Positions 8,961 to 16,350 of a stretch of DNA of 64,000 nt are shown here, in pieces. This DNA is from an uncultured Vampirovibrio sp. (GTDB lineage Bacteria > Cyanobacteriota > Vampirovibrionia > Gastranaerophilales > Gastranaerophilaceae), in NCBI GenBank assembly GCA_910577635.1, contig CAJTNR010000011.1:1-64000 (forward strand). The letters run 5' to 3'. Numbering within the stretch: position 1 is the first letter of the stretch; each line of letters begins with the position of its first letter. The translations under genes were made by a program, and so were the position numbers. The notes below the pieces were generated by a model. It saw only the letters and a list, made by a program, of their open reading frames with translations, did not search any database and had not been told where the DNA came from.

Positions 8961-9164
8961 ATGGTTAATATTGAACAAGAAAAATTGAATGAAGCGGGAC
9001 ACCTATTATTAGAGATTAAGTGTCTTGCAAGGTTAGGAGCTTTGACGTCTGAGTCTTGTATTTATAATAATGAATTACAGTTGTGTGACAATTTAGAGTA
9101 TTATTTTGTTTTGCGACAGATTACAAACCTAGTAATTAAAATAGAAAAATTGATTCAAGATTAA
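8961..9164 (+). CDS. Small orphan protein, 67 aa (paralogue of the next gene)
   Basis: I place the start at ATG 8961, preceded by AAGGGGAAGA, rather than at an earlier ATG whose extra N-terminus is low-complexity I/F/N. The 67-residue product is acidic and helical. It shares the pattern LGALxSxSxxxxxxLQL...YYxLR with the 74-residue protein encoded 117 bp downstream, so the two are tandem paralogues. It is divergent from the nurA-herA operon and may share its promoter region. Function unknown. Small paired ORFs next to XRE regulators and defence genes can be immunity or regulatory factors, which is only a guess here. Confidence 0.65.
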   Translation: MVNIEQEKLNEAGHLLLEIKCLARLGALTSESCIYNNELQLCDNLEYYFVLRQITNLVIKIEKLIQD

Positions 9165-9280
9165 TGTCTAAGGTTTATTACTCGCATAAATTAACATGGT
9201 GTACAAATTCTTTGAAGCGCCATACAATGGAACCATAAAGCTGCTAGATATACGCATGAAATGCAAAGGAGTTAATTTTT

Positions 9281-9505
9281 ATGTGTGATAAAAACGCGTT
9301 AAAACGATTAGAAAGTAAGATTTTTGACGCAAGAATGATTTTATACGATTTGCAAGTGTTCATTAAGTTAGGCGCCCTCGCGAGTAATTCCGTAATTATT
9401 GATAAAGATTTACAACTCAACAAAGACAAAGACGATTATTACATACTTTTTAGAACATTGAACAAGAAACTAACAAAGGCAATTAAAGTTCTTCAAACAG
9501 GTTAG
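9281..9505 (+). CDS. Small orphan protein, 74 aa (paralogue of the previous gene)
   Basis: A 74-residue charged helical protein with an excellent ribosome binding site (AAAGGAG, nine bases before the ATG). The C-terminal two thirds align with the previous small gene (IKLGALASNSVIIDKDLQL against ARLGALTSESCIYNNELQL). Its 3' end overlaps the convergent XRE regulator gene by 23 bp. No known family recognised. Confidence 0.65.
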   Translation: MCDKNALKRLESKIFDARMILYDLQVFIKLGALASNSVIIDKDLQLNKDKDDYYILFRTLNKKLTKAIKVLQTG

Positions 9506-9698
9506 ACGGTTTAACTCCTAATGCTCGTGCAATGTTGAATACATTTTCAACAGTTGTATTTCTCTCGCCGCGTTCAATCATTCCTATGAAATTAGGGGAT
9601 AAGTCAAGGATTTCAGCTAATTCAAGCTGGGTTAAATCACGGTCAATGCGCAGTGATTTTAATCGTTTACCAAACTTTTGTAAATCTCGTTTACTCAT
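9483..9698 (-). CDS. XRE/Cro-family transcriptional regulator, 71 aa
   Basis: A minimal single-domain helix-turn-helix protein of the Cro/cI type. The HTH segment is LTQLELAEILDLSPNFIGMI followed by ERGERNTTVENVFNIARAL, the standard five-helix pattern, with nothing beyond the domain. Such solo XRE proteins commonly regulate restriction-modification genes and mobile elements. It is convergent with and overlaps the preceding small ORF. Likely targets are its own promoter or the neighbouring island genes (inference). Confidence 0.85.
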   Translation of the reverse strand: MSKRDLQKFGKRLKSLRIDRDLTQLELAEILDLSPNFIGMIERGERNTTVENVFNIARALGVKPSNLFEEL

Positions 9699-9759
9699 AT
9701 TGTAATTTTCGTGGTAATATAAAATTAATTAAACAAACTGACCGTGCGTTCATTGTATT

Positions 9760-9783
9760 AAAACTCTTGCATAAATGAGTTTT
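9760..9783. promoter_or_regulatory. Inverted repeat between the XRE gene and a secreted-protein gene
   Basis: AAAACTC (9760-9766) and GAGTTTT (9777-9783) form 7-bp arms around a 10-nt loop in the divergent intergenic region. This could be an operator for the XRE protein. There is no clear T-tract to make it a terminator. Confidence 0.35.
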
Positions 9784-9820
9784 GCAGACCAAAACTAAAC
9801 GTGGTTAAGAAAGGTAAATT

Positions 9821-10081
9821 ATGAAAAAGTTATTTATTTTGTTTTTTATTCTAATAGCTGTCACAGGAAAATGTTTTGCCTATTATACGGTTGAACAAAT
9901 CAAGTATGAACAGGGTTTGGGAAGGTACGATACACAAAACAAAGCAATGGAAAATCCCAGAGCCTATGAAAGAATGTACAATGATTACTATAACAAACAG
10001 AATTATGAAAACAATTATAAACAACCAACATATACTCAAGAAAAACCACTATACAAATTTGGTAATACTTTAAAGTTTTAA
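9821..10081 (+). CDS. Small secreted protein, 86 aa
   Basis: The N-terminus (KKLFILFFILIAVTGKCFA) is a clear Sec signal peptide with likely cleavage after CFA at residue 20. The mature ~66 residues are rich in Tyr, Asn and Gln, with no recognised domain. The start has a good SD (AAGAAAGG). It is followed 12 bp later by a 31-residue membrane peptide gene, probably in the same transcript. Function unknown. Export to the periplasm or surface is the only inference the sequence allows. Confidence 0.7.
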   Translation: MKKLFILFFILIAVTGKCFAYYTVEQIKYEQGLGRYDTQNKAMENPRAYERMYNDYYNKQNYENNYKQPTYTQEKPLYKFGNTLKF

Positions 10082-10093
10082 AAAGGAGTCTTT

Positions 10094-10189
10094 ATGATAG
10101 CAACACTTATTCTATTAACAACATTAATTTTTATACTTGTATGGATTACATCTTTAAATGATTTGCCTACTCAAAATGATAAAAATTAG
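10094..10189 (+). CDS. Tiny membrane peptide, 31 aa
   Basis: A 32-codon frame preceded by a near-perfect AAAAGGAG Shine-Dalgarno seven bases before the ATG. The product is one hydrophobic helix (IATLILLTTLIFILVWI) and a short polar tail (SLNDLPTQNDKN). It lies 12 bp after the small secreted-protein gene. It could be a small membrane-anchored regulator or a type I toxin-like peptide, and neither is shown. Confidence 0.5.
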   Translation: MIATLILLTTLIFILVWITSLNDLPTQNDKN

Positions 10190-10679
10190 AAGAAAACAAA
10201 TATCTTACAAGATTAATAATTATTATAAGTATTGGAACATAGTTATTGTGGTATTTTTTGTGAATTTTCTCATTACGTTTCGTATAAGCAGGTTTATTAT
10301 CTATGCAAGAACCAACAAATGATGGCAACAGTCTTTCGAAGCTATCTTGCATTTCTCTAAACAATCGTGTCAAAATAAATTTATAGCATTTTAGTGTAAA
10401 AACTTCTGTATCTTTAAAATGAGCTAAATTTTCAACATCTGAGAATTTGTGTTTCCGACCTTGTAGTCTATATTTCCGAATATTTTCTTTTGTTGTCAAA
10501 CTAAGTGTTATCTTACAATTTGAATTCTTTTTAAAAAATTGCAAAAAATTCCAAATGTCCTGTTCCAAAATAATCATTTGAAGCGTACACTTTAAAACAG
10601 GGTCTAAACTTCCGCCATTACTGAATAAAAGCAAAAGTCGGTTCTTAGACAATAAATCGACAGTTAAACGACTTTTCAC
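10167..10679 (-). CDS. Uncertain ORF, 170 aa, unknown
   Basis: An open frame from a GTG start without a convincing ribosome binding site. The middle (KENIRKYRLQGRKHKFSDVE onward, about residues 64-130) looks protein-like and basic. The C-terminus ends in an Ile-rich stretch. One copy of an iteron-like repeat lies inside it and three lie upstream, so a decayed replication initiator of a plasmid or phage is conceivable, but I see no initiator motif. It may be a pseudogene. Confidence 0.3.
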   Translation of the reverse strand: MKSRLTVDLLSKNRLLLLFSNGGSLDPVLKCTLQMIILEQDIWNFLQFFKKNSNCKITLSLTTKENIRKYRLQGRKHKFSDVENLAHFKDTEVFTLKCYKFILTRLFREMQDSFERLLPSFVGSCIDNKPAYTKRNEKIHKKYHNNYVPILIIIINLVRYLFSSNFYHFE

Positions 10680-10877
10680 GACTTTTGAAATGATTATTTT
10701 TCGACACTTCCGACCGCTTAAAACCTAAACAAAAAGCGCATTTCAGGGCAATAATCTTTTTAACCGTACATAATACTTTTGTCCGTTATAATACAAAAGC
10801 AACAAATTTAGTTTATTATTGGGTTTAAATGTAAATAAACACTTGAAATGATTATATAGTACACTTAAAATGATTAT
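10570..10877. repeat. Four copies of an iteron-like repeat
   Basis: The motif ACACTT(G/A)AAATGATTAT occurs at 10839-10855 and 10861-10877, exactly 22 bp apart. A close copy (ACTTTTGAAATGATTAT) lies at 10681-10697, and an inverted copy (GTACGCTTCAAATGATTAT) lies around 10570-10590 on the minus strand. Two same-face repeats at 22 bp resemble replication iterons or an array of regulator sites. The stretch 10680-11001 has no gene; it holds these repeats and the promoter of the next gene. Confidence 0.55.
10796..10829. repeat. 34-bp direct repeat, copy 1
   Basis: AAAGCAACAAATTTAGTTTA starts a 34-bp segment that recurs at 14234-14267 with two mismatches. The two copies enclose about 3.4 kb that contains the orphan cassette and an XRE gene. 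They could be a duplicated promoter/operator or the ends of an inserted segment. Confidence 0.6.
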
Positions 10878-10927
10878 TTCAAAAAGAGTTGTTTTAAAAA
10901 TTTTACAATAATTGCCTGATTAATTAC

Positions 10928-10956
10928 TTGTAAACTGTTTTTATTTTATATATAAT
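10928..10956 (+). promoter_or_regulatory. Promoter of the first orphan cassette
   Basis: -35 TTGTAA (10928-10933), a 17-bp spacer, and -10 TATAAT (10951-10956), about 45 bp ahead of the ATG of the 152-residue orphan gene. Confidence 0.6.
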
Positions 10957-11001
10957 TTAACTCTTAGTTTCAGGTGTGTAATAAATGAGGAATTTGTAAA
11001 C

Positions 11002-11460
11002 ATGAGAGTATTGCCGGTAAATTTAAGAACCAATTTAAGCTTTGGAAAATTTAGAGATGATAATGCAAGAGAAGTTGTTAGAGAAGCCTTGGCATCAAGT
11101 TATCTTGATAAGGATATGCAGGATGATTTATTTAAAATAATTAAAGAGTGTGATTTTTTTGAAGCTTATACAGATAAAAAAGACAATACTGTTAAAGGCA
11201 GATTTGCTGATGAGTTTGTGAAGAGTAATGCTGACAATAAGCATATAAAAAGACATATGGATTCTTTAAAAAGAAATGGCATTTTAAATAATTTAAGCAT
11301 TTTTGATAATGTAGATGTTATTGCTAAGTTCATACCAGATTTTGAAGATATGGTTAAAGGAATTGACATTTCGCAAAGGTATCTTTCAAAAAATCCTCAC
11401 GGAGATGCAAGAATTGAAGAAAAGGCAAAAGAAGATTTTCTTAATAATTTAGCAGATTAA
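11002..11460 (+). CDS. Orphan protein with SFG N-terminal motif, 152 aa
   Basis: A soluble helical protein of unknown function. The start (MRVLPVNLRTNLSFGKF) carries the short N-terminal motif that recurs in several unrelated proteins of this window. It precedes a ~680-residue membrane protein by 142 bp. The same arrangement (small SFG protein followed by a large membrane protein) is repeated at 30.2-33.0 kb, so the two are probably a functional pair. The start is supported by GAGGAA nine to ten bases upstream and by a good promoter. No database family recognised. Confidence 0.7.
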   Translation: MRVLPVNLRTNLSFGKFRDDNAREVVREALASSYLDKDMQDDLFKIIKECDFFEAYTDKKDNTVKGRFADEFVKSNADNKHIKRHMDSLKRNGILNNLSIFDNVDVIAKFIPDFEDMVKGIDISQRYLSKNPHGDARIEEKAKEDFLNNLAD

Positions 11461-11602
11461 TTTAATATAATTTAACATTGCTCCATAAAATAGGCAGTAT
11501 TTTTATAAATATTTCACAATATCCATGATGCCAAAGCAATTTTTTTATTCAAATTGTTTTTATTATTATAATAAAAAGTTGTTAAAGGAATGGTTGGTAT
11601 TA

Positions 11603-13642
11603 ATGCGCCTTTTGCCGCATGGTTTTAATAATACAAGTCAAGATGCCAATTTTAAAGGCAAAGCGCCTGATATTGATAATATTGCAGCTTCTAAAAAGTT
11701 TACAAATTATGCTTTAAATGGGTTGTGGGATAACTTATTAAACTCAATAAAAAAAGAGCACCCTAATCTAATTAAAAATATTAATGGTGTTGAATATATT
11801 CCTGATGATACTCCTTTAAGGAGAGTGACATCCAGTTTAAAATGTTTCTTTGGAATGCCACTTGATGTTGTAGATGCAATTGCAAGAAAATTCCCTGATT
11901 CAAAATTAAATAATGCGGAATTTTTGCAAAAATACAGGAACTCTGTCCAACTTGAAGATAGCATACGTGCATTTCAAGGATTACAGAAAAATGGCTCAAA
12001 GTTTGCAAAAGAATATATGGAAGCAAACGGATTGCCTAAATATTCAACAGACGCAGAATATTGCAAGACAATCTATGACCCTGTAGCTAATAAATTTCTT
12101 GAACAACTAAATGCTAATATGGCAGATGATGTTGCAAGGTATGATACAAAAAAAGAAAGATTTTCAACAAGAATACTATCAGGTCTCACTGCTGCGATAT
12201 TTTTAGGAGCTGATTTTTTTAATAAAGCTATTAAAAAAGGAAAACCAAAAGAAGAAGCCAAAAAAGAACAGCATTTAAAACAAAAACAGGAAATAAAGGA
12301 AAATGTATGTGAAGCAATAACACAATTTGCAGTATTTGCCTGTTTTTCAAAGACAATTAATAAAAGTCCATGGGCGCCTGCAATAATTGGGGCAGGTATA
12401 GGACTTGTATCAAGAGTGATTTCAAGGCTGTCATCAGGAATGCGTATTACAAGAATGGATGTTCCAGAGCGACATAAAACAATTGTCCCCACAATGAATG
12501 AATTTATGGAGTCAATAAAAACTGGTAGTGTAACAGGGCTTTTAGATAAAAAGCGCCAGGAATATGCACAAGAAGTTCAAAAAGACAACAAAAAACCTGT
12601 ACTAAGCGTAAAAAATATACTCTTATTCTGTGCTGCAAGTATTACTGGCGGATATGCTTTGAGATTTGGTAAAAATCATACAAAGATAGGTCAAAATATT
12701 GCCAATATGATGAAAAATCATACCGAAAAACTCAAACCTCAAATTATTGAAGAAAAATTTGCTAGTTATGATGAACTAACAAAAATGGCAGATATGTTTT
12801 TACAAAATGGAAATAAAAATTTTTATCAAACAATTCAAGGCATTGCAAACAAAGCTGATGATACAGATAGGATTCTTCTTGGTAAAGATTTTAAAACCAA
12901 AAAGCTTTTTGGTAAAATTGAAGTTAAAGTAAAAGACTTAAAAGCCCTAAAAACTGCACCATTTAGGTTTGTTAAAGAACTTGTTTCTTATCCGTATAAA
13001 ATTGCAAACAAACTAGAAGAAGCAGTCAAAAATTCAAGGATTGTGAAAAGTGGCGGAAAAATACCCAAGAAACCAAAGATTACAGAAGATAAATATGGAA
13101 TATTAAATTTATACAAACGCTTTCTTGAGTTCGAGGAAAAATCCGGTGGTGATGAAGCAAAGCTAGCTAAAGAATTTGGAAATTATATTGATAATATGAT
13201 TTTAAAAGCCAATAACGAAGTGACATCATCCAAAGGAGATAATTCCAAAATTGCTGTTATGGCGCAAACTTTAGGCACCTTAACAGGCATGTGGTTTAAT
13301 ATGAATGATGAATTTAATTCATCCATTAGAAACGGCTCAACCAAAAAAGAAGCGCAAAAAGATGCAAGGTTAAGGGGAATAAACAAATTCTTTAGAATGA
13401 CAGTGCAAATTATTATTTCTGGAAGCTTGAATGATATATTTAAGAAACAGTATAATAATTCAATTGCAAGCTCAGCTCTTGTTGTTATTGCAAGTACGAT
13501 TTTAACAGATATGACATCTCGTGTTTTATCTGGAATGCCTTTTAAAAAGATGACAAAAGAAGAATTAGAAAAATACCAAAAAGACCACAAAGAAGGAATA
13601 ATGGCAGGGTATTATAAGATGATTGATAAACTTTCTTCATAA
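11603..13642 (+). CDS. Large orphan membrane protein with duplicated module, 679 aa
   Basis: I choose ATG 11603 because it gives MRLLPHGF...DANFKG, the N-terminal motif type of this genome, and a length matching the paralogue at 30.2 kb. The protein has two copies of a ~100-residue module, one near residues 180-290 and one at the C-terminus (about 565-665). Each runs FxxxDxFNxxI-x-G-xx-K-x-EA-x-K, then two hydrophobic segments, then SRxLSGM. The middle holds a third hydrophobic segment and a basic helical region. It shares strong identity with the 685-residue protein, for example QKDARLRGINKFFRM against QKDARLRGVNKIVRI. Role unknown; probably an envelope protein. Confidence 0.75.
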   Translation: MRLLPHGFNNTSQDANFKGKAPDIDNIAASKKFTNYALNGLWDNLLNSIKKEHPNLIKNINGVEYIPDDTPLRRVTSSLKCFFGMPLDVVDAIARKFPDSKLNNAEFLQKYRNSVQLEDSIRAFQGLQKNGSKFAKEYMEANGLPKYSTDAEYCKTIYDPVANKFLEQLNANMADDVARYDTKKERFSTRILSGLTAAIFLGADFFNKAIKKGKPKEEAKKEQHLKQKQEIKENVCEAITQFAVFACFSKTINKSPWAPAIIGAGIGLVSRVISRLSSGMRITRMDVPERHKTIVPTMNEFMESIKTGSVTGLLDKKRQEYAQEVQKDNKKPVLSVKNILLFCAASITGGYALRFGKNHTKIGQNIANMMKNHTEKLKPQIIEEKFASYDELTKMADMFLQNGNKNFYQTIQGIANKADDTDRILLGKDFKTKKLFGKIEVKVKDLKALKTAPFRFVKELVSYPYKIANKLEEAVKNSRIVKSGGKIPKKPKITEDKYGILNLYKRFLEFEEKSGGDEAKLAKEFGNYIDNMILKANNEVTSSKGDNSKIAVMAQTLGTLTGMWFNMNDEFNSSIRNGSTKKEAQKDARLRGINKFFRMTVQIIISGSLNDIFKKQYNNSIASSALVVIASTILTDMTSRVLSGMPFKKMTKEELEKYQKDHKEGIMAGYYKMIDKLSS

Positions 13643-13677
13643 ATAAATAACACAGACCAATTTTTGTTTTATTAACT

Positions 13678-14004
13678 TTATTCTATTAAATTGTTAATGT
13701 ATTCATATGCAAGCATAACTTTATTTTTGTCATATTTTATTAAATTTACAGCTCTTCTTAACCCTTTATTTAAGGTTTTTACTTCTTTTTCTTTATCGAA
13801 CACAAACAATTCAAATGGCTCAATTTCAAAAATATCTATAAGTTTTTGTATTTTGCTAAAGGACATAAAAGCACGACCGCTTTCAATGTTACTTAGGGAA
13901 TTTTTTGCAATATCAAGCATTTCAGACAATTGTTCTTGGGTCAGTCCTTTTTGTTTTCTTAATTGTGCTATTCTTTTACCCAATGGTTTTCTAATATCAC
14001 TCAT
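13678..14004 (-). CDS. XRE-family transcriptional regulator, 108 aa
   Basis: An N-terminal Cro/cI helix-turn-helix (LTQEQLSEMLDIAKNSLSNI, then ESGR) followed by a ~40-residue helical tail, probably for dimerisation. The tail has the same layout as the XRE protein near 61.8 kb. I use ATG 14004; a GTG two codons earlier is possible, and neither has a clear SD. Two palindromes lie immediately upstream and are likely its operators, which implies autoregulation. It is convergent with the large orphan membrane-protein gene. Confidence 0.85.
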   Translation of the reverse strand: MSDIRKPLGKRIAQLRKQKGLTQEQLSEMLDIAKNSLSNIESGRAFMSFSKIQKLIDIFEIEPFELFVFDKEKEVKTLNKGLRRAVNLIKYDKNKVMLAYEYINNLIE

Positions 14005-14017
14005 AGTCACTATGGTA

Positions 14018-14031
14018 GTTGTTTAATCAAC
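14018..14031. promoter_or_regulatory. Palindrome before the XRE start codon
   Basis: GTTGTTTAATCAAC is a 14-bp near-perfect palindrome (12 of 14 positions symmetric), 14 bp upstream of the regulator's ATG. It is a plausible autoregulatory operator. Confidence 0.5.
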
Positions 14032-14043
14032 AAAATTAAACAT

Positions 14044-14083
14044 GTTATTTAATGTACAAAAGTTTATTTGTACATAAAATAAC
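14044..14083. promoter_or_regulatory. Long inverted repeat, 17-bp arms
   Basis: GTTATTTAATGTACAAA (14044-14060) and TTTGTACATAAAATAAC (14067-14083) pair at 16 of 17 positions around a 6-nt centre. It is probably a regulator binding site upstream of the XRE gene. The stretch 14084-14314 has no gene; it holds only AT-rich sequence and the second copy of the 34-bp direct repeat. Confidence 0.6.
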
Positions 14084-14233
14084 TGTTTATTTACTTTGAC
14101 GTTAAAGATTGAAATAAGTTCCAATATTGTTATAGCTTGAAAAATAACCGATTTTATTTTTTTGCTAGGTTTAAAATAAAAATTAAGCAAATTAAAAGAA
14201 ACAAAAGATCTAAAATTATTTAAATTATTTATT

Positions 14234-14267
14234 AAAGCAACAAATTTAGTTTATTATCAGGTTTAAA
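14234..14267. repeat. 34-bp direct repeat, copy 2
   Basis: Second copy of the repeat seen at 10796-10829, differing at two central positions. It lies 48 bp from the 3' end of the tRNA-Phe gene. Confidence 0.6.
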
Positions 14268-14314
14268 AATGATAGCAAGAAAATCAAAAATGGACTTAAA
14301 GAATACAAAAAATT

Positions 14315-14387
14315 TGCCACAACTCGGAATCGAACCAAGGACACAGGGATTTTCAGTCCCTTGCTCTACCAACTGAGCTATTGTGGC
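14315..14387 (-). tRNA. tRNA-Phe (GAA)
   Basis: The minus strand folds into a full 73-nt cloverleaf: acceptor GCCACAA/TTGTGGC, D-arm GCTCAGTTGGTAGAGC, anticodon loop CTGAAAA with anticodon GAA, T-arm with TTCGATT, and discriminator A. The CCA end is not encoded. The accessory region lies on the 3' side of this tRNA, the usual position for integrated islands, but I found no duplicated tRNA end inside the window. Confidence 0.97.
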
Positions 14388-14452
14388 AAATTAATTAATA
14401 ATTTGACTTTATAATCATACCAAATTAAAAAAATGAGTCAAGTACTTAATCT

Positions 14453-14749
14453 TTAAAAACCATCGTGGTCAACATATAGATTAGAGTCCGTTTCATCAAA
14501 ATCCCCTTCTTGAATGGTATTGTCTTCTTCTTCATTATAATAAGGATGATCGAAAATATCTTTTACATAGTAGTGATAATCTTCTTCATCTCTATTTATT
14601 TTTTCATATACATCTCCATCAATTTGAACATCCCCTAAAACCAGAAAATCACCGCCGGATAGTCTTGAAGTAAACGCTGGAGTTGAGTTAATGTTTCTTT
14701 GAAAATTATTATTCCTTACAAAATTTATCGGATTAAAAGCTATTCTCAT
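14453..14749 (-). CDS. Small acidic orphan protein, 98 aa
   Basis: The N-terminus (MRIAFNPINF, then PAFTSRLSGG) resembles the short N-terminal motif of other orphan proteins here. The C-terminal half is strongly acidic and rich in Asp, Glu and Tyr. There is no signal peptide or membrane segment. The SD GAAAGG precedes the ATG. No family recognised. It is followed on the same strand by a separate orphan gene upstream at 14.8-16.3 kb. Confidence 0.6.
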   Translation of the reverse strand: MRIAFNPINFVRNNNFQRNINSTPAFTSRLSGGDFLVLGDVQIDGDVYEKINRDEEDYHYYVKDIFDHPYYNEEEDNTIQEGDFDETDSNLYVDHDGF

Positions 14750-14819
14750 TTATAATCTGACCTTTCTTTAAACAATCGCTTATGTATAAAAACAAAAACA
14801 AACTAAAAAATCAAGAAGT

Positions 14820-16268
14820 TTATGCTATTACTTCCAGCTGTTCTCTGTTCTGTGCTAGAATGCTGTCTTTGACTCTTTCCATAGCAGGATTGAATAATAC
14901 TTCATATGTATCAAACAAATTATTTAAGTCCTTAGAATTTAGTTGATAGTTAGAACTGCAAATATCAATAAGGGCATTGTTAACTTCATCTAGAACATTT
15001 TCGTCTATGCTGGGAGCTTCAAGAAGATAGTCCGCTATTGTTTTACCTTCTTTATCTTTGTGCATATAGATATTGTAAAGAGTTTTAGTATCATACTTAG
15101 CAAGTGTTTTATTCATTTTTTCAAGCTGTTCTTTATTATCAAGATAAGCTGAAACAGGAAGTCTTCCTTTATTGTCTTCAATTGCATAGAAAGCTGCAAG
15201 TTTTGCTCTGGTTGAGTGTTTTGTAATATAATCAGTAATTGCAACTGTTCTTGATGTTAAATCTTTATATGAACTTCTTTTTGAAAGACACAAATAAGCC
15301 ATTTGAACAGGACTTAAAGAAAGAGGAACAGATGGTTCGTAACTATCTCCCTGCTGGACGATTGAGTTACTTATGGCATCAAGTTCTTTCATTTTTTCTG
15401 AATTAATTGCTGCAAAGGACAAAGCAGAATTTTTTGCGAAATAGTCACTCAAACAAGAGCATTCTTCTGATTTGAGTGCATCAAGTGCCTGTTTATTTGG
15501 GTCTTTTTCGTCTTCTTCATCAATTGCAGCCTTGGAAGCTTCAAGCAGTTCGATAGATGATTGTCTATCAAGTAAATCGGTTCTGGCAGCTAATTTGAAC
15601 AATCTTTTTTGAAGTTCAGGATTTTTTTCTTCCCCGATTTTTTCAAGCTTATCGACTAAAGTTTTATTTGTTCCTTCTTCTTTTTTAGTTAATATTTTTG
15701 CTTGAAGTTCCGGGAATTCATCAGTACAGTTAAGTGCACAATAAATTGCATTTTCAGTTTCTTTAGGAATTTCCATGAAAGTTTCAAGCAGGGTGCTGTC
15801 GTTGTTATTTTTGGTTAGGAGCGTTTGTTCAATGTATTCTTCTTTCATTGGTGCATTATCACTAAAGTATGTTTCAATATTATCCAAATAAAGTTTCATA
15901 AAATCGCTCGCGCAAATCTTATATCTGCCATAGTTTTCGCAGCCTTCGGTTAGAATATAGCGCATAGCATTTTCATTATCTTTATACTTATCAAATAGTT
16001 CTTGAAGAACTGTGTTTTTGTAATTATCCCTTGAAGTTATAATTAAATTTCTAATTCCTGTATCAATTTCTTCTTTATCTTTATCATCAAGTACAACAGA
16101 AGAATTTTTATCATATTTTACTATCAAAGCCTTAAAAGAAGGAGCAAAAGCGGAACCTAAAAGATCAGGGGATTTTTGATTTTGGCTGTTAGGGTTATTA
16201 TCATTAATTTTGTTCTTAACTAAATTAGCACCTGAAGCTCTAAAAAGTTGTAATGGGGTAATATTCAT
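14820..16268 (-). CDS. Orphan helical repeat protein, 482 aa
   Basis: A soluble, almost all-helical protein without a signal peptide or membrane span. The N-terminus (MNITPLQLF ... PSFKAL near residue 45) again has the x-P ... SFK motif. The body is acidic and Leu/Asn-rich with irregular helical-hairpin-like repeats (DLLDRQSSIELLEASKAAID is typical), so an alpha-solenoid scaffold is possible. SD GAAAGG lies ahead of the ATG. Function unknown. Confidence 0.65.
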   Translation of the reverse strand: MNITPLQLFRASGANLVKNKINDNNPNSQNQKSPDLLGSAFAPSFKALIVKYDKNSSVVLDDKDKEEIDTGIRNLIITSRDNYKNTVLQELFDKYKDNENAMRYILTEGCENYGRYKICASDFMKLYLDNIETYFSDNAPMKEEYIEQTLLTKNNNDSTLLETFMEIPKETENAIYCALNCTDEFPELQAKILTKKEEGTNKTLVDKLEKIGEEKNPELQKRLFKLAARTDLLDRQSSIELLEASKAAIDEEDEKDPNKQALDALKSEECSCLSDYFAKNSALSFAAINSEKMKELDAISNSIVQQGDSYEPSVPLSLSPVQMAYLCLSKRSSYKDLTSRTVAITDYITKHSTRAKLAAFYAIEDNKGRLPVSAYLDNKEQLEKMNKTLAKYDTKTLYNIYMHKDKEGKTIADYLLEAPSIDENVLDEVNNALIDICSSNYQLNSKDLNNLFDTYEVLFNPAMERVKDSILAQNREQLEVIA

Positions 16269-16350
16269 AACTGGAATTTGCCTTTCATAATGTATCTTAT
16301 AAATTTATAAAACACAGGAAAAAAATTTTTGACAAAATTATTACAGAATG

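Noticed and set aside
12073..13590. Long open frames antisense to the large orphan membrane protein (139 and 135 codons)
   Set aside because: They are mirror frames of a gene with clear paralogy on the + strand, have no ribosome binding sites and look compositionally non-coding.
14315..14387. tRNA-Phe 3' end as a confirmed attachment site
   Set aside because: I looked for a second copy of the tRNA 3' end in the window and did not see one; the left border may be outside.
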